From assembly GCF_035987325.1 (NCBI RefSeq), contig NZ_CP108488.1:9238001-9302000 (forward strand): 64,000 nucleotides of DNA. The letters are read 5' to 3'. Origin of the DNA: Streptomyces sp. NBC_01244 (lineage in GTDB: Bacteria; Actinomycetota; Actinomycetes; Streptomycetales; Streptomycetaceae). Positions 18,897 through 27,536 of the stretch are shown here, one piece after another; within the stretch, counting starts at the first letter, position 1; the number at the start of each line of letters is the position of its first letter. The notes below the pieces were generated by a model. That model was not told the origin of the DNA and did not search any database. It saw nothing but the letters and a program-made list of their open reading frames with translations. A program made the position numbers and the translations under genes.

Positions 18897-20126
18897 ATGA
18901 AGCACCGCATCGTCGTCCTCGGCGCCGGCTATGCCGGAACCTACGTGGCTGGGAACCTGGCCCGCCGGCTGTCTCCGGCGGACACCGAGATCACCGTGGT
19001 CAACGCCGTGCCGGACTTCGTCGAGCGGCTACGGCTGCACCAGGTCGCGGCCGGCGGTCAGATGGAAACCCAGAGCCTCGCCGACATCTTCGCGGGTACG
19101 GGGGTACGGCTGCACCTGGCGCGTGTCACCGCTGTCGACCCCGAGCGCCAGGTCGTCATCACTGTGGCCGGCGCCGACGGGGGTGGGGAACTCGGCTACG
19201 ACACGCTTCTCTACGCGCTCGGCAGCCACGGTGACGACCGGAGCGTCCCCGGGGTGGCCGAGCATGCCTTCGACGTCGCCGCCCGGCCTTCGGCGTTGCG
19301 CCTGCGCGAGCGTTTGGACGGCCTGCGGGGAAGCGGGAAGGTGGTCGTAGTCGGCGACGGGCTGACCGGCATCGAGACCGCCACCGAAATCGCCGAATCC
19401 CGGCCCGGCCTGTCGGTGGTGCTGGTCGCCCGCGGAGAGCTGGGCGCCCAGCTCTCCGCCGGAGCCCGAAGCCACCTGCGTCGGGCCTGCGACCGGCTGG
19501 GCATCACCGTTCTGGAGCACACCAGCGTCGAAGCCGTCGAAGCGGCACGGGTCCTGTGCGCCGACGGCGCCGCCGTAGCGTCCGACGCCACGGTGTGGAC
19601 GGCAGGGTTCGCGGTCAACCCGATAGCTGCCGCTGCCGGTCTGGAGGTCACCGGGAACGGCCGGATCGTCGTCGACCGCACCATGCGCTCGCTCTCCCAC
19701 CCGAACGTCTACGCGGCCGGCGACAGCGTCCATGCCATCGGCGACAACGGCAGGCCGCTGCCGATGTCCTGCGCCACGGCCGGCTACACCGGAATGCAGG
19801 CCATCAAGGCCATCGTGGGACGCCTGACCGCCAGCAAGATCGGACACGTCAAGCTGGGCTACCCGGGCAACCACATCAGCCTCGGTCGGCAGGACGGGAT
19901 CCTGCACATGGTCGACCACGAAGGAGGGGCGAAGCCGAGGTACATGGGCGGCCGGAAGGCCGCACGGATCAAGGCGGGCATCCTCAGGATGTCGCTGTGG
20001 GCCAACTCGCACCCGACCTTCTGCATGCCCAAGCGCAAGCGTCACCTGGCCGGCGCGCCGGATCTGTTCGCCGCGAGGGCGCTCCCGTACGCGCCGGACG
20101 CCCCAGCCGACAAGGCGGTCGCGTAG
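18897..20126 (+). CDS. NAD(P)/FAD-dependent oxidoreductase (NDH-2-like)
   Basis: Two-dinucleotide-binding flavoprotein of 409 residues. The N-terminal FAD motif is VVLGAGYAGTYVAGNLAR, the central NAD(P) motif is VVVGDGLTGIETATEIAES, and the second FAD motif is NVYAAGDSVHA. The layout resembles type II NADH dehydrogenases and relatives, with a C-terminal segment that could touch the membrane. GGAG lies before the ATG at 18897. The ECF41-like sigma factor starts 19 bases after its stop. ECF41 factors are usually next to a carboxymuconolactone decarboxylase, oxidoreductase or epimerase, so this gene is most likely the sigma factor's partner and target. Confidence 0.9.
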   Translation: MKHRIVVLGAGYAGTYVAGNLARRLSPADTEITVVNAVPDFVERLRLHQVAAGGQMETQSLADIFAGTGVRLHLARVTAVDPERQVVITVAGADGGGELGYDTLLYALGSHGDDRSVPGVAEHAFDVAARPSALRLRERLDGLRGSGKVVVVGDGLTGIETATEIAESRPGLSVVLVARGELGAQLSAGARSHLRRACDRLGITVLEHTSVEAVEAARVLCADGAAVASDATVWTAGFAVNPIAAAAGLEVTGNGRIVVDRTMRSLSHPNVYAAGDSVHAIGDNGRPLPMSCATAGYTGMQAIKAIVGRLTASKIGHVKLGYPGNHISLGRQDGILHMVDHEGGAKPRYMGGRKAARIKAGILRMSLWANSHPTFCMPKRKRHLAGAPDLFAARALPYAPDAPADKAVA

Positions 20127-20144
20127 CCGCTTAGGGTGATCCAC

Positions 20145-21098
20145 ATGGACAGCACCGCCAGTGATCGCTTCGACACCGGTCGGTTCGAGGCCAGTCGAAA
20201 CCGACTGGCCTCGCTCGCGTACCGTCTGCTCGGCTCGGCCTCCGACGCCGAAGACGCCGTTCAGGACGCGTTCCTGCGCTGGCAAGCAGCGGACAGGGAA
20301 AGGATCGAGACGCCGGAAGCGTGGCTGACCAAGGTCGTCACCAACCTGTGCCTCGACCGGCTCCGCTCGGCGCAGGTGCGCCACGAGCGAGCGGTCGGCG
20401 CTTGGCTGCCCGAACCGCTCCTCGACGGCGATCCGATGCTCGGCCCGGCCGACACCTTCGAGCAGCGCGAATCGGTGTCCTTGGCCGTGCTGACCCTGAT
20501 GGAGCGCCTCTCACCGGTCGAGCGGGCCGTCTACGTCCTGCGCGAGGCCTTCTCGTACGGCCACGCCGAGATGGCCCAGATCCTCGACATCACCGAGTCG
20601 GCGAGCCAGCAGCATGTCCACCGGGCCCGGATCCGGATTGCCGCCGAGCGCCGCCGGGGCGGTGAGGCCGACCCGGCCTCCGCGCGTCGGGTCGTCGAGG
20701 AGTTCCTCGCCGCCGCCGCGTCGGGGCGGACCGAGCGGCTGGTGGCGTTGCTCACCGACGACGTGATGGCACTCTCGGACGGCGCAGGGTTGGCCAAGCG
20801 GCTGTTGCAGTACAGGACGCCAGAGCAGGTTGCCTCCCACGTGCGGGCCGGCTTCAAGCCGACGCCGGCGAAACGGCGGCTGGCAGGCGGCTCACCCACG
20901 TTCCATTTCGCGCTGGTCAACGGCTCCCCGGCCGTCCTCGCCGTGATCGACCACCGGGTCGTGGGCGCCGTGGTGTTCGAAGTCCGTGACGGAAAGGTCG
21001 CGTCCCTGCGCGGCATCGCCGCAGCCGGCCGGCTTGGGCGCCTCAACGAGGCGTGGCAGCAGCACGAACCCGACGCGCCGGCCCTCGCCGCATGGTGA
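20145..21098 (+). CDS. ECF41-type RNA polymerase sigma factor
   Basis: Extracytoplasmic-function sigma factor of 317 residues. Region 2 (LASLAYRLLGSASDAEDAVQ) and region 4 (LSPVERAVYVLREAFSYGHA) are clear. The linker holds WLPEPL, and the C-terminal SnoaL-like extension holds SDGAGLAK, a variant of the DGGGK motif; both mark the ECF41 group, whose extension controls activity instead of an anti-sigma factor. The ATG at 20145 is preferred over GTG at 20136 because AGGGTGA, which includes that GTG, fits as the binding site. It is probably cotranscribed with the oxidoreductase and may activate that operon's own promoter. Confidence 0.92.
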   Translation: MDSTASDRFDTGRFEASRNRLASLAYRLLGSASDAEDAVQDAFLRWQAADRERIETPEAWLTKVVTNLCLDRLRSAQVRHERAVGAWLPEPLLDGDPMLGPADTFEQRESVSLAVLTLMERLSPVERAVYVLREAFSYGHAEMAQILDITESASQQHVHRARIRIAAERRRGGEADPASARRVVEEFLAAAASGRTERLVALLTDDVMALSDGAGLAKRLLQYRTPEQVASHVRAGFKPTPAKRRLAGGSPTFHFALVNGSPAVLAVIDHRVVGAVVFEVRDGKVASLRGIAAAGRLGRLNEAWQQHEPDAPALAAW

Positions 21099-21176
21099 CC
21101 GACTCGGCCGACCAGGTCTCCGGTCGTACCTACCCCGCTGCTACGTCCGCAGAGCCTGACAGCGCCGGTCAGCCGG

Positions 21177-21617
21177 TCAGCCGGTGCGGCGGGAGCGGGA
21201 AAGGGCCCGCCAGCCGAGCCCTGTGCCGATCAGTCCCAGAAGCAGGGCCACGTAGGCCCCGCCGAGTCCGTCTCCGGTGCCGAGTCCACCGTCGGCGGTG
21301 GCCGCGACCATCCCGCCGAGGGTTGTGGCGATCAGCGCCGCGACCACGGCCGCCTTGGCCCCGACCGCCCCGACCGCCCCGACCGCCCCGCTGGCGACGC
21401 CGAGGCGGCCGGCGGGCCGGGTCAGCGCGAGCACGGCGATGACCACGGCGACCAGCCCCAGCAGCCCGCCGATGGTGGCGCCGAGCCTGCCGACGCTGAA
21501 CTCGGTGACTCCGACCGCGACGTGCCGGACCGAGGCGTGCGCCGCCGCCGGCGCGGCAAGACCGAGCCCGGTGAGCAGGGCGGTCGCGGAGACGGCGAAC
21601 AGGCGACGAGCGGACAT
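21177..21617 (-). CDS. Small DUF6223-like membrane protein
   Basis: Protein of 146 residues with an N-terminal signal-like helix (LFAVSATALLTGLGLAAPAAAHAS) and three further membrane helices (TIGGLLGLVAVVIAVLAL; AAVVAALIATTLGGMVAA; YVALLLGLIGTGLGW). It resembles the DUF6223 family of streptomycetes, recalled from pattern only. AAGGAG lies before the ATG at 21617. A Gly/Ala/Val repeat near residues 75-90 is coded by a short tandem DNA repeat (GCCCCGACC copies around 21355-21390). It diverges from the second sensor kinase. Function unknown. Confidence 0.72.
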   Translation of the reverse strand: MSARRLFAVSATALLTGLGLAAPAAAHASVRHVAVGVTEFSVGRLGATIGGLLGLVAVVIAVLALTRPAGRLGVASGAVGAVGAVGAKAAVVAALIATTLGGMVAATADGGLGTGDGLGGAYVALLLGLIGTGLGWRALSRSRRTG

Positions 21618-21814
21618 CAGAGTGCTCCTTCTCTTCCCACGACTGGATGTGGTCCGAGCATGTCGGCCGGGCCCCTGGCAGGTCGTCCAGCAGACGCAGA
21701 CACTTCGCGCCACCACGGACGCGGCAGGTGCTGCCGAGCTACTGCGCGCGTGGTAGCGGCCCGCTCGTCCTCGAGCGGGATTCGCCCGCGCCGGCCTCGG
21801 GCTACGGTGCGCGC

Positions 21815-22942
21815 ATGAACATAGGACGGTTCCGCGTACGGGCCGGGGTCAGGGACCGGCTGATCGCCGTAGGCGTGGCGGCGGCGCTGCTGGTCACCGG
21901 TCTGTCCGGCCGGCATTCCGGCACCGGCCTGGACCTCTTCGGCTACGTGTTGCTCGTGGTCGGCGGCCTGGCCCTGGCCGCGGGCCGCCGGGCTCCGGTC
22001 GCCGTCCTCGCCGTCACCGGGCTCTGTGCGGTGGGCTACCAGGCGGCGGGCTTCGACGTGGCCGCCGTCGCATTCCTCTTCGCGGTGTACGCGGCCATGC
22101 GGGCGGGACACCGCCTCGTCACAGTGACGGTGAGCGTGGCCGTGCTGTCAGCGCTCCCCGTCGCGGCCCTGGCCTCGGGCCTGCACGACACGGGCGAGGC
22201 CTTCGCGCAGGCCCGCGGCGCCCTCCAGATCGCTTGGCTCATCGCCGCCGGCGCCGCCGGTGAAGCCCTCCGGCAGGCCGAGCAGCGGGCCGACGAAGCC
22301 GAGCGCACCCGGGAGGAGACGGCGCGGCGCCGCGCCGGCGAGGAGCGGCTGCACATCGCGCGGGAGCTGCACGATTCGCTCACCCACCAGATATCGGTGA
22401 TCAAGGTGCAGTCCGAAGCCGCCGCCCACGTGGCCCGCAAACGTGGAGAGGAGGTACCGCAGGCCCTCCTGGCGATCCGGGAGGCCGGCCGGGAGGCGTC
22501 CCGCGAACTCCGTGCCACCCTGGAGGCACTGCGCGACGACGACACCACCCCGCCGCCCGGACTCGACCACGTCACCGAACTCGTCGAGCGGGCCGGCGGG
22601 ACGGGTCTGGAGACGAAGCTGACGATCGAGGGGGAGCGGCATGACGTCCCGGCCGCAGTGGGCCGCACCGTCTACCGGATCGTCCAGGAGTCCCTCACCA
22701 ACATCGCCCGTCACGCGGACGCGACCACGGCAGCGGTCCGCATCGACTACCGCCCGGACGCCGTCGCCCTCCAGGTCGACGACAACGGCAAGGCCACACC
22801 GGACACCGCCCCCGTGCCCGGCATGGGACTGCTCGGGATGCGAGAACGCGTCACCGCCCTCGGAGGACATCTCCGGGCAGCACCGCGAGGCGAAGGCGGC
22901 TTCACCGTCCAGGCCGAACTCCCTGTGGAACGAGCATCATGA
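21815..22942 (+). CDS. Two-component sensor histidine kinase (second pair)
   Basis: Membrane sensor of 375 residues. About four or five membrane helices fill the first 150 residues (LIAVGVAAALLVTGL; LLVVGGLALAAGRRAPVAVL; AAVAFLFAVYAAM). The HisKA_3 helix with the phosphoacceptor His is LHIARELHDSLTHQISVI, and the ATPase domain shows YRIVQESLTNIARHAD and MGLLGMRERVTALGGHL. The ATG at 21815 is preferred to in-frame upstream starts because it opens directly into the first helix. Its stop overlaps the ATG of the response regulator gene by four bases. That regulator carries a frameshift, so this kinase may currently lack a working partner. Confidence 0.9.
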   Translation: MNIGRFRVRAGVRDRLIAVGVAAALLVTGLSGRHSGTGLDLFGYVLLVVGGLALAAGRRAPVAVLAVTGLCAVGYQAAGFDVAAVAFLFAVYAAMRAGHRLVTVTVSVAVLSALPVAALASGLHDTGEAFAQARGALQIAWLIAAGAAGEALRQAEQRADEAERTREETARRRAGEERLHIARELHDSLTHQISVIKVQSEAAAHVARKRGEEVPQALLAIREAGREASRELRATLEALRDDDTTPPPGLDHVTELVERAGGTGLETKLTIEGERHDVPAAVGRTVYRIVQESLTNIARHADATTAAVRIDYRPDAVALQVDDNGKATPDTAPVPGMGLLGMRERVTALGGHLRAAPRGEGGFTVQAELPVERAS

Positions 22943-23612
22943 TCCGTGTCCTGCTGGTCGACGACCAGCCGCTCATTCGCAGCGGATTCCGCGCGTTCCT
23001 CGACCTCGAGGACGACATCGAGGTGGTGGCCGAAGCCGCCAACGGTCAGGAGGGCCTGGCGCTGGCCGGAGAGCACCTGCCCGATATCGCGCTCATCGAC
23101 ATCCAGATGCCGGTCATGGACGGCATCGAGGCGACCCGGCGCATCGCAGCCGACCTGCCCTCGAAGGAATCCACGTCGTCATCCTGACCAACTACGGCCT
23201 GGACGAACACGTTTTCAACGCCCTGCGTGCCGGAGCCGCCGGATTCCTCGTCAAGGACATCTACCCGGAGGACTTCCTCCACGCCGTACGGGTCGCCGCC
23301 CGCGGCGACGCTCTCCTCGCACCCTCGATCACCCGCAAGCTGATCAACCGGTACGTCACCCAGCCGCTCCCCACCGACAATGTCACGGCCTTGGAAGACC
23401 TGACCGGCCGCGAACGCGAGGCCGTTGTCCTGGTCGCCCAGGGCCTGTCCAACGACGAGATCGTGGCTCGCATGGCGATCAGCCCCCTGACCGCGAAAAC
23501 CCACGTCAACCGGGCCATGACCAGACTCCACGCCCGCGACCGCGCCCAGCTCGTGGTCCTCGCCTACGAATCCGGCCTGGTCACGCCCCACAACTCCGGT
23601 GTTGGTGATTGA
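22939..23612 (+). pseudogene. LuxR-type response regulator broken by one-base deletion
   Basis: The receiver domain starts normally (RVLLVDDQPLIRSGF; LIDIQMPVMDGIEATRR) but in the reading frame ends after 82 residues. The next frame continues without loss: IHVVILTNYGLDEHVFNALR, LVKDIYPEDF, then the LuxR helix-turn-helix LTGREREAVVL and SPLTAKTHVNRAMTRL. Restoring one C in GACCTGCC near 23154-23157 gives D-P-A-L-E-G and rejoins both halves into about 224 residues. Everything else is intact, so the change is either a very recent mutation or a sequencing error. It overlaps the kinase stop codon. Confidence 0.85.
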
Positions 23613-23696
23613 GCCGGCGGCGCGGGCAGGAGGCGAACCTCCCGCGCCGGGTCGGCCTTGGGGGCAGGCTGGTCAACGTGGACGGGGCCCGGAGTC

Positions 23697-24845
23697 CTAA
23701 CGCCAGATGACCGCGTGCTCGGGGACGTCCCAGTAGGAGACGCGGCCGAGGATCTGACCGGCGTTGTTGATCGTCAGCGCCAGGGAGTTCTTCAACACCC
23801 GGCCCGGCGTCTCGTCGGGCAGGAGGGTGGCGTTCCCGGTGGTGTCCCAGACGGCGGCGCGCTGGTCGGAGCTTCCGACGGCCAGGCCCGGGTCGTTGAG
23901 TGCGTGCACACTGCGCCAGGAAGTGCCGGGGACGGGCTTCATCACGACCATGCCGCCGCTGTTGTCCCACCGCACGGTCTCGATGCGGTCGCCGATCTTG
24001 GTGGAGCCGAGGACCACGTCGCGGTTGTTCACCTCGTAGGCACCGCTGCCGTCGGACGCTCCCGCCATGACGCGGAAGACGCAGCAGCGCAACGCCCGGG
24101 CCGCCCGGTAGCCGCCCGCGACCGGGTCGTAGGTGTCGCCGGCGACCGTTCCGCGGTTGTTGATGTCCCTCGCGGTTGCCGGAGAGGGGAACGGGCCGGC
24201 GCCCAAGTACATGACCTTGCCGTTCGCGTCCCAGCGCACCGCGGACGTGTTGCTCGTGCCGGCGAAGCGGGCGGAACCGATGATCTCCCCGTTGTCGTTG
24301 ACCCGGGTCGCGAGGCTGCCGACGGAGTGGAGCGGCTGCTCCTGGAAGGTGGGCTTGCCGTCGCGGTCCCAGCGGACGGCCCAGGTGGTGCTGTAGAGGG
24401 ACGCCGTGCCGATCGCCACGTGCTGGTTGTTGATGTCCTCGACGATGCTCTGCAGGTAGCCCTCGGGTTCCTGGAGACGCTTCGGTGTGCCGGAGGCGTC
24501 CCATGTCACGGCATGCTGCTTGCCGTCGGGCGTATAGGCGCTACCGCCGATGATCCCGTCGTCGTTGACGGCCCTCGGCGACAGCCAGTCACCGCCGAGG
24601 CCGCTGAGGGGGGTAACGGTTCCGTCGGGCGCCCACCGGACCTGGACGAACTTCTCGCCCCGGGCGTCGCGGGCCGAACCGACGACGTGGCCGGCGTCGC
24701 TCAACAACTCGGCCGCCGTCGACGCGTAACCTTCCGGCGGCTGCAGTTCGTACATCACCCGGCCGGCTGCGCCCGCGCCCTGCGCGGGCCCCATCGGCAG
24801 CATGGCCGCCACCGTCAGAGCCACCGTTGCCACGGTACGTAACAT
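23697..24845 (-). CDS. Secreted HAF-repeat-like protein
   Basis: Exported protein of 382 residues with a signal peptide (MLRTVATVALTVAAMLPMG, cleavage near AQGAGA). The mature part is a string of about seven repeats of roughly 45 residues, each with a core of the form V-N-D-x-G-x-x-x-G (VNDDGIIGGS, VNDNGEIIGS, INNRGTVAGD, VNNRDVVLGS, INNAGQILGR) followed by a W-D or R-W-D turn. This is the pattern of probable extracellular HAF-repeat proteins, likely a beta-propeller. GGAGGGGGAG precedes the ATG at 24845. It converges with the broken response regulator. The binding partner is unknown. Confidence 0.8.
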   Translation of the reverse strand: MLRTVATVALTVAAMLPMGPAQGAGAAGRVMYELQPPEGYASTAAELLSDAGHVVGSARDARGEKFVQVRWAPDGTVTPLSGLGGDWLSPRAVNDDGIIGGSAYTPDGKQHAVTWDASGTPKRLQEPEGYLQSIVEDINNQHVAIGTASLYSTTWAVRWDRDGKPTFQEQPLHSVGSLATRVNDNGEIIGSARFAGTSNTSAVRWDANGKVMYLGAGPFPSPATARDINNRGTVAGDTYDPVAGGYRAARALRCCVFRVMAGASDGSGAYEVNNRDVVLGSTKIGDRIETVRWDNSGGMVVMKPVPGTSWRSVHALNDPGLAVGSSDQRAAVWDTTGNATLLPDETPGRVLKNSLALTINNAGQILGRVSYWDVPEHAVIWR

Positions 24846-25460
24846 CAACTCCCCCTCCACACAAGCGAACGGGGCGCAACGCGGTACCCGCCCCGGACAC
24901 ATTCTGGGCCAGCGGCATGTCCCCGCAAAGGACACCACTCCCACCATCGCCGGGCCGGCATGACGACCAGGACGTCCCCGCTCTTGCCTTCTACCCGGCC
25001 GCGGCCGGGCCACGGCGGACAGCAACGGTCGCCGTCCTCGCCACCGCTCCGGGGAGCGTCGATCGTCGCCTCCGTTGCCCGAGCCCACGGCACCCACGCT
25101 GAGGCAGAGGCCAACCCGAACGGCGGCCTAGCCATGAGAATGCCGCCCCCGTTGCGAACCGGGAACAGCGATGGCGCGGCACCCGGCCCAGGCTCTCTGA
25201 TCCTTGCTCGTCCCGACCGTGGGAGACCTCGACCAGCGGCGCTGCGACGTACGGCCGGTCGCGATTCACGCTTGGGAATCGAACACCTCGGTCACTGGCT
25301 CCCGAGGGCATCGTGGACGGCGACGCGGTCACCTTCGCCTTCGTTCCCGAGGAGGCCGGGAACCGTGCCAACTTCGGGCTTGTCGTACGGGCCTTGCGCT
25401 TGCGACTATCGCAACTGCGGTCCCGCCGACCGGGTGGGCCGCAACCACATGGGGGAACGT
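24846..25460. other. 615-base gap, no confident gene
   Basis: Open frames cross this stretch but they are low-complexity, Arg/Pro-rich and lack binding sites, so none is called. It must hold the promoter of the HAF-repeat gene on one strand and that of the small exported peptide on the other. No terminator or repeat stands out. Confidence 0.4.
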
Positions 25461-25619
25461 ATGCGCGTCTCACGCCTGCTCGCCGCTGCTGTACTCACCG
25501 CGCTCGCCGCCGGCATCGCCGTTCAGCTGGGCGAGTCCGCCGGCCAGGCCGACTCTCCGGCGCAGCTCGGCTACATCAACATCAACACCCAGGTGATCCC
25601 CTCGCAGCAGCCGGCCTGA
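25461..25619 (+). CDS. Very small exported peptide (52 residues)
   Basis: Tiny open frame with a strong binding site (GGGGGAAC just before ATG) and a signal-like start: MRVSRLLAAAVLTALAAGIA, then a polar tail of about 30 residues (QADSPAQLGYININTQVIPS). An in-frame ATG four codons upstream is an alternative. The signal plus short polar tail suggests a secreted peptide or a small lipoprotein-like factor, but no lipobox cysteine is present. No neighbour clearly belongs with it. Confidence 0.55.
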   Translation: MRVSRLLAAAVLTALAAGIAVQLGESAGQADSPAQLGYININTQVIPSQQPA

Positions 25620-25982
25620 GCTGTTCGTAGCCCCAGGCGGCTGCCACCGCCCGGTGTCGCCGCCCGCGATTGATCGGCCAGTCGAGCCCGAGTACGACAG
25701 GAACACCTCGAGCTTGACCGCGCTCCCGCCCCTCAGCGCCTCCCCCCGGGCCCGGCCCCGGCCGCCCGCTCCGGCCGAGGAACCGACAAGCCCGCCACCC
25801 GCTACGACGTCGGACGAGCCCTGGCCACCGGCGAGCCCTACACCCGACGCGCACACCACAAGGTCGGCACCAAACCCGACGCAGCTCAGAACCGAGTGCG
25901 GCAGCGTGAACCTCCGGGCCGACAGCATGGAATCGTGCGACGCTTCATCGGCCAACAGAGCGACGAGCGGGAACGAAGGACG
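25620..25982. other. 363-base gap, no confident gene
   Basis: A long frame crosses this stretch and reads as Pro/Ala/Thr/Ser-rich sequence, but it lacks a start with a binding site and ends inside the next gene in another frame. I see no family signature. It holds the upstream region of the 157-residue gene. Confidence 0.35.
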
Positions 25983-26456
25983 ATGGAATACATCAATCTG
26001 GATGCACAGGTCGGCAACCTGTCAGGCGTCCTGTCCCCGGCTCGATACCTGGAGTACCTACCGTCGATGGCTGACCAGCTGCCGGCCGGGGCCCGGAGAT
26101 TCGCGACCGCGCCAGAGCACTACGACTTCTCCAGCAAGCGGTGTGTGAAAGACCTGGAGGTCCAGCACATCCGCGGCGTCGGAGCCGATGACCAGCGGAT
26201 GGAGATCCAGTTCCGGCACAACTGCTGGAAGCACGACGAAGACCTGGTCATCCGCTACGTCGGTGTCACCAGCTTCGATGGCGGAAGTATCGAGGACAAC
26301 GACTGGGCGACCGCAGGGACGGCAGTCCTCGACGAGATCCTGCCGCACCGGAACGGCTGCAGTCACGAGATCGCGTTCTGGAACGGCTCACTCACCGTCG
26401 TCTGCCATGACCTCGTCGCGACCTGGACCCCGGCTGGCTGCCCCGACAACTCGTAG
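25983..26456 (+). CDS. Conserved-looking cytoplasmic protein, unknown function
   Basis: Acidic protein of 157 residues without signal peptide or membrane segment. It has alternating strand-like segments (DLEVQHIRGV; RMEIQFRHNCWKHDEDLVIR; LTVVCHDLVATWT), suggesting a compact alpha/beta fold like those of small immunity-type proteins, though no family can be named. GAAGGA lies before the ATG at 25983; the open frame extends further upstream without a binding site. Its codon use is somewhat less GC-rich than its neighbours. Nearby are only a tiny secreted peptide and a gene relic. Confidence 0.6.
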   Translation: MEYINLDAQVGNLSGVLSPARYLEYLPSMADQLPAGARRFATAPEHYDFSSKRCVKDLEVQHIRGVGADDQRMEIQFRHNCWKHDEDLVIRYVGVTSFDGGSIEDNDWATAGTAVLDEILPHRNGCSHEIAFWNGSLTVVCHDLVATWTPAGCPDNS

Positions 26457-27060
26457 ACCAGCAGGCCCCCCGCTTGCCCCGGCCCCCCGCTTGCCCAGGT
26501 CAAACGGCACGCTGAGGAAGCCACACAGGCCGCTGAGATGCCAGTCGTCCCGGTACTGCGCGAGGGCCTACCCGCCCGCCTGGAAGGCGGCTGCCCCCCG
26601 TCCGGAGGTGTGGTTGGTCGCGGGCGTCTTCGCTGCCTGCGGCGGGGCCCGTACGGCCTTGACGCCGAGTTCGCCGAGCCGCTCGCGCTGTTCGTCGCCG
26701 AGCCTGACCCCCAGTCTCGGCGTTGCGAGTCGAGCCAGCGTCCGATGTCGTCGCCGTGTCGGGTCGCCCCGGGGGACGATCACGGTCAGGCGGGCGCCGT
26801 CGGCGCGGGGCTGGGCGAGTAGGCGTAGTGCCGTTTCCAGTCCACCGGCCAGCCGCTCTCGCCCGGGTTCCGGTCCGGATCGACCAAGGCGAGTGGATCG
26901 GCTCGCAGGCGGGAGCGGACCGGGTCCTTGCCCGGCCCCGCCGGGCCTGCGCACGTTCGTGAGCCGATGCCCGACCGGGCGGCCGGGGGCGCCGGCGTGC
27001 AGGGGCGCGGCCAAGGTCCCGTGGAGCTTGTAGTAGACCAGCGCTGCAGTGTTCGGAGAA
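26457..27060 (-). pseudogene. Helicase-associated-domain relic
   Basis: On the minus strand, pieces in different frames match the tail of large streptomycete helicases carrying helicase-associated domains: ALVYYKLHGTLAAPLHAG and VGHRLTNVRRPGG, then VDPDRNPGESGWPVDWKRHY, then QRERLGELGVKAVRAP and GAAAFQAGG followed by a stop and ALAQYR. The order is right for that family but at least three frame changes and one stop interrupt it. The N-terminal helicase motifs are absent. It is a decayed C-terminal fragment. Family recognition is from memory of the motif order. Confidence 0.55.
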
Positions 27061-27536
27061 GCGTCAGAAATACAGGACTTCAGCGCCCGCGGCGCAGGTG
27101 CCACGTAGCTGTCGCCGACGAGAGGGTCGCCGCCCCTGCTCGCGCCGCCACCCCTTGGTGCCGTCCGTACGAGGCCAAGCCTGGGGGAGCGGGTGAGGTT
27201 CCTGATCACCGACCGGGTGCGATCCGGCCAACGTCCGAGGCGCCGGCCGGGGTCGGCCGGCGTCGGCGGGGCGGCCGCTCACGTGGTGCGGCCGGGTCGG
27301 GGGAGCGTGGAGAGCCGGCCATCAGGCCCGGGGAGGTGTGCCGATCGCGGCGGAAACCGGTGCCTGATGCCTGCTGAATGTCAGCCCCGGGTGGTAGGTG
27401 CCTCGTCGGTAGCCGCCCGCACGGCAGCCCGGCAATTGTCATGCCCGGCCCGTAAGTTCGTACGGCCATGCGTACAACCAGGGCGCCCGCTGAGGTGTCA
27501 CACCAGATGATTGCCGTTGATCGCCTGGGAGAGGTC
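27061..27536. other. 476-base gap before secreted protein gene
   Basis: No gene is supported. Sequence just before 27537 holds GGGAGAGG, the likely binding site for the next gene. The rest resembles eroded coding sequence (Arg/Gly-rich in all frames) next to the helicase relic and may be its outer part. Confidence 0.35.

Noticed and set aside
25654..26148. Pro/Ala/Thr-rich open frame overlapping the 157-residue gene
   Set aside because: No binding site, no domain, and it overlaps a better supported gene in another frame.
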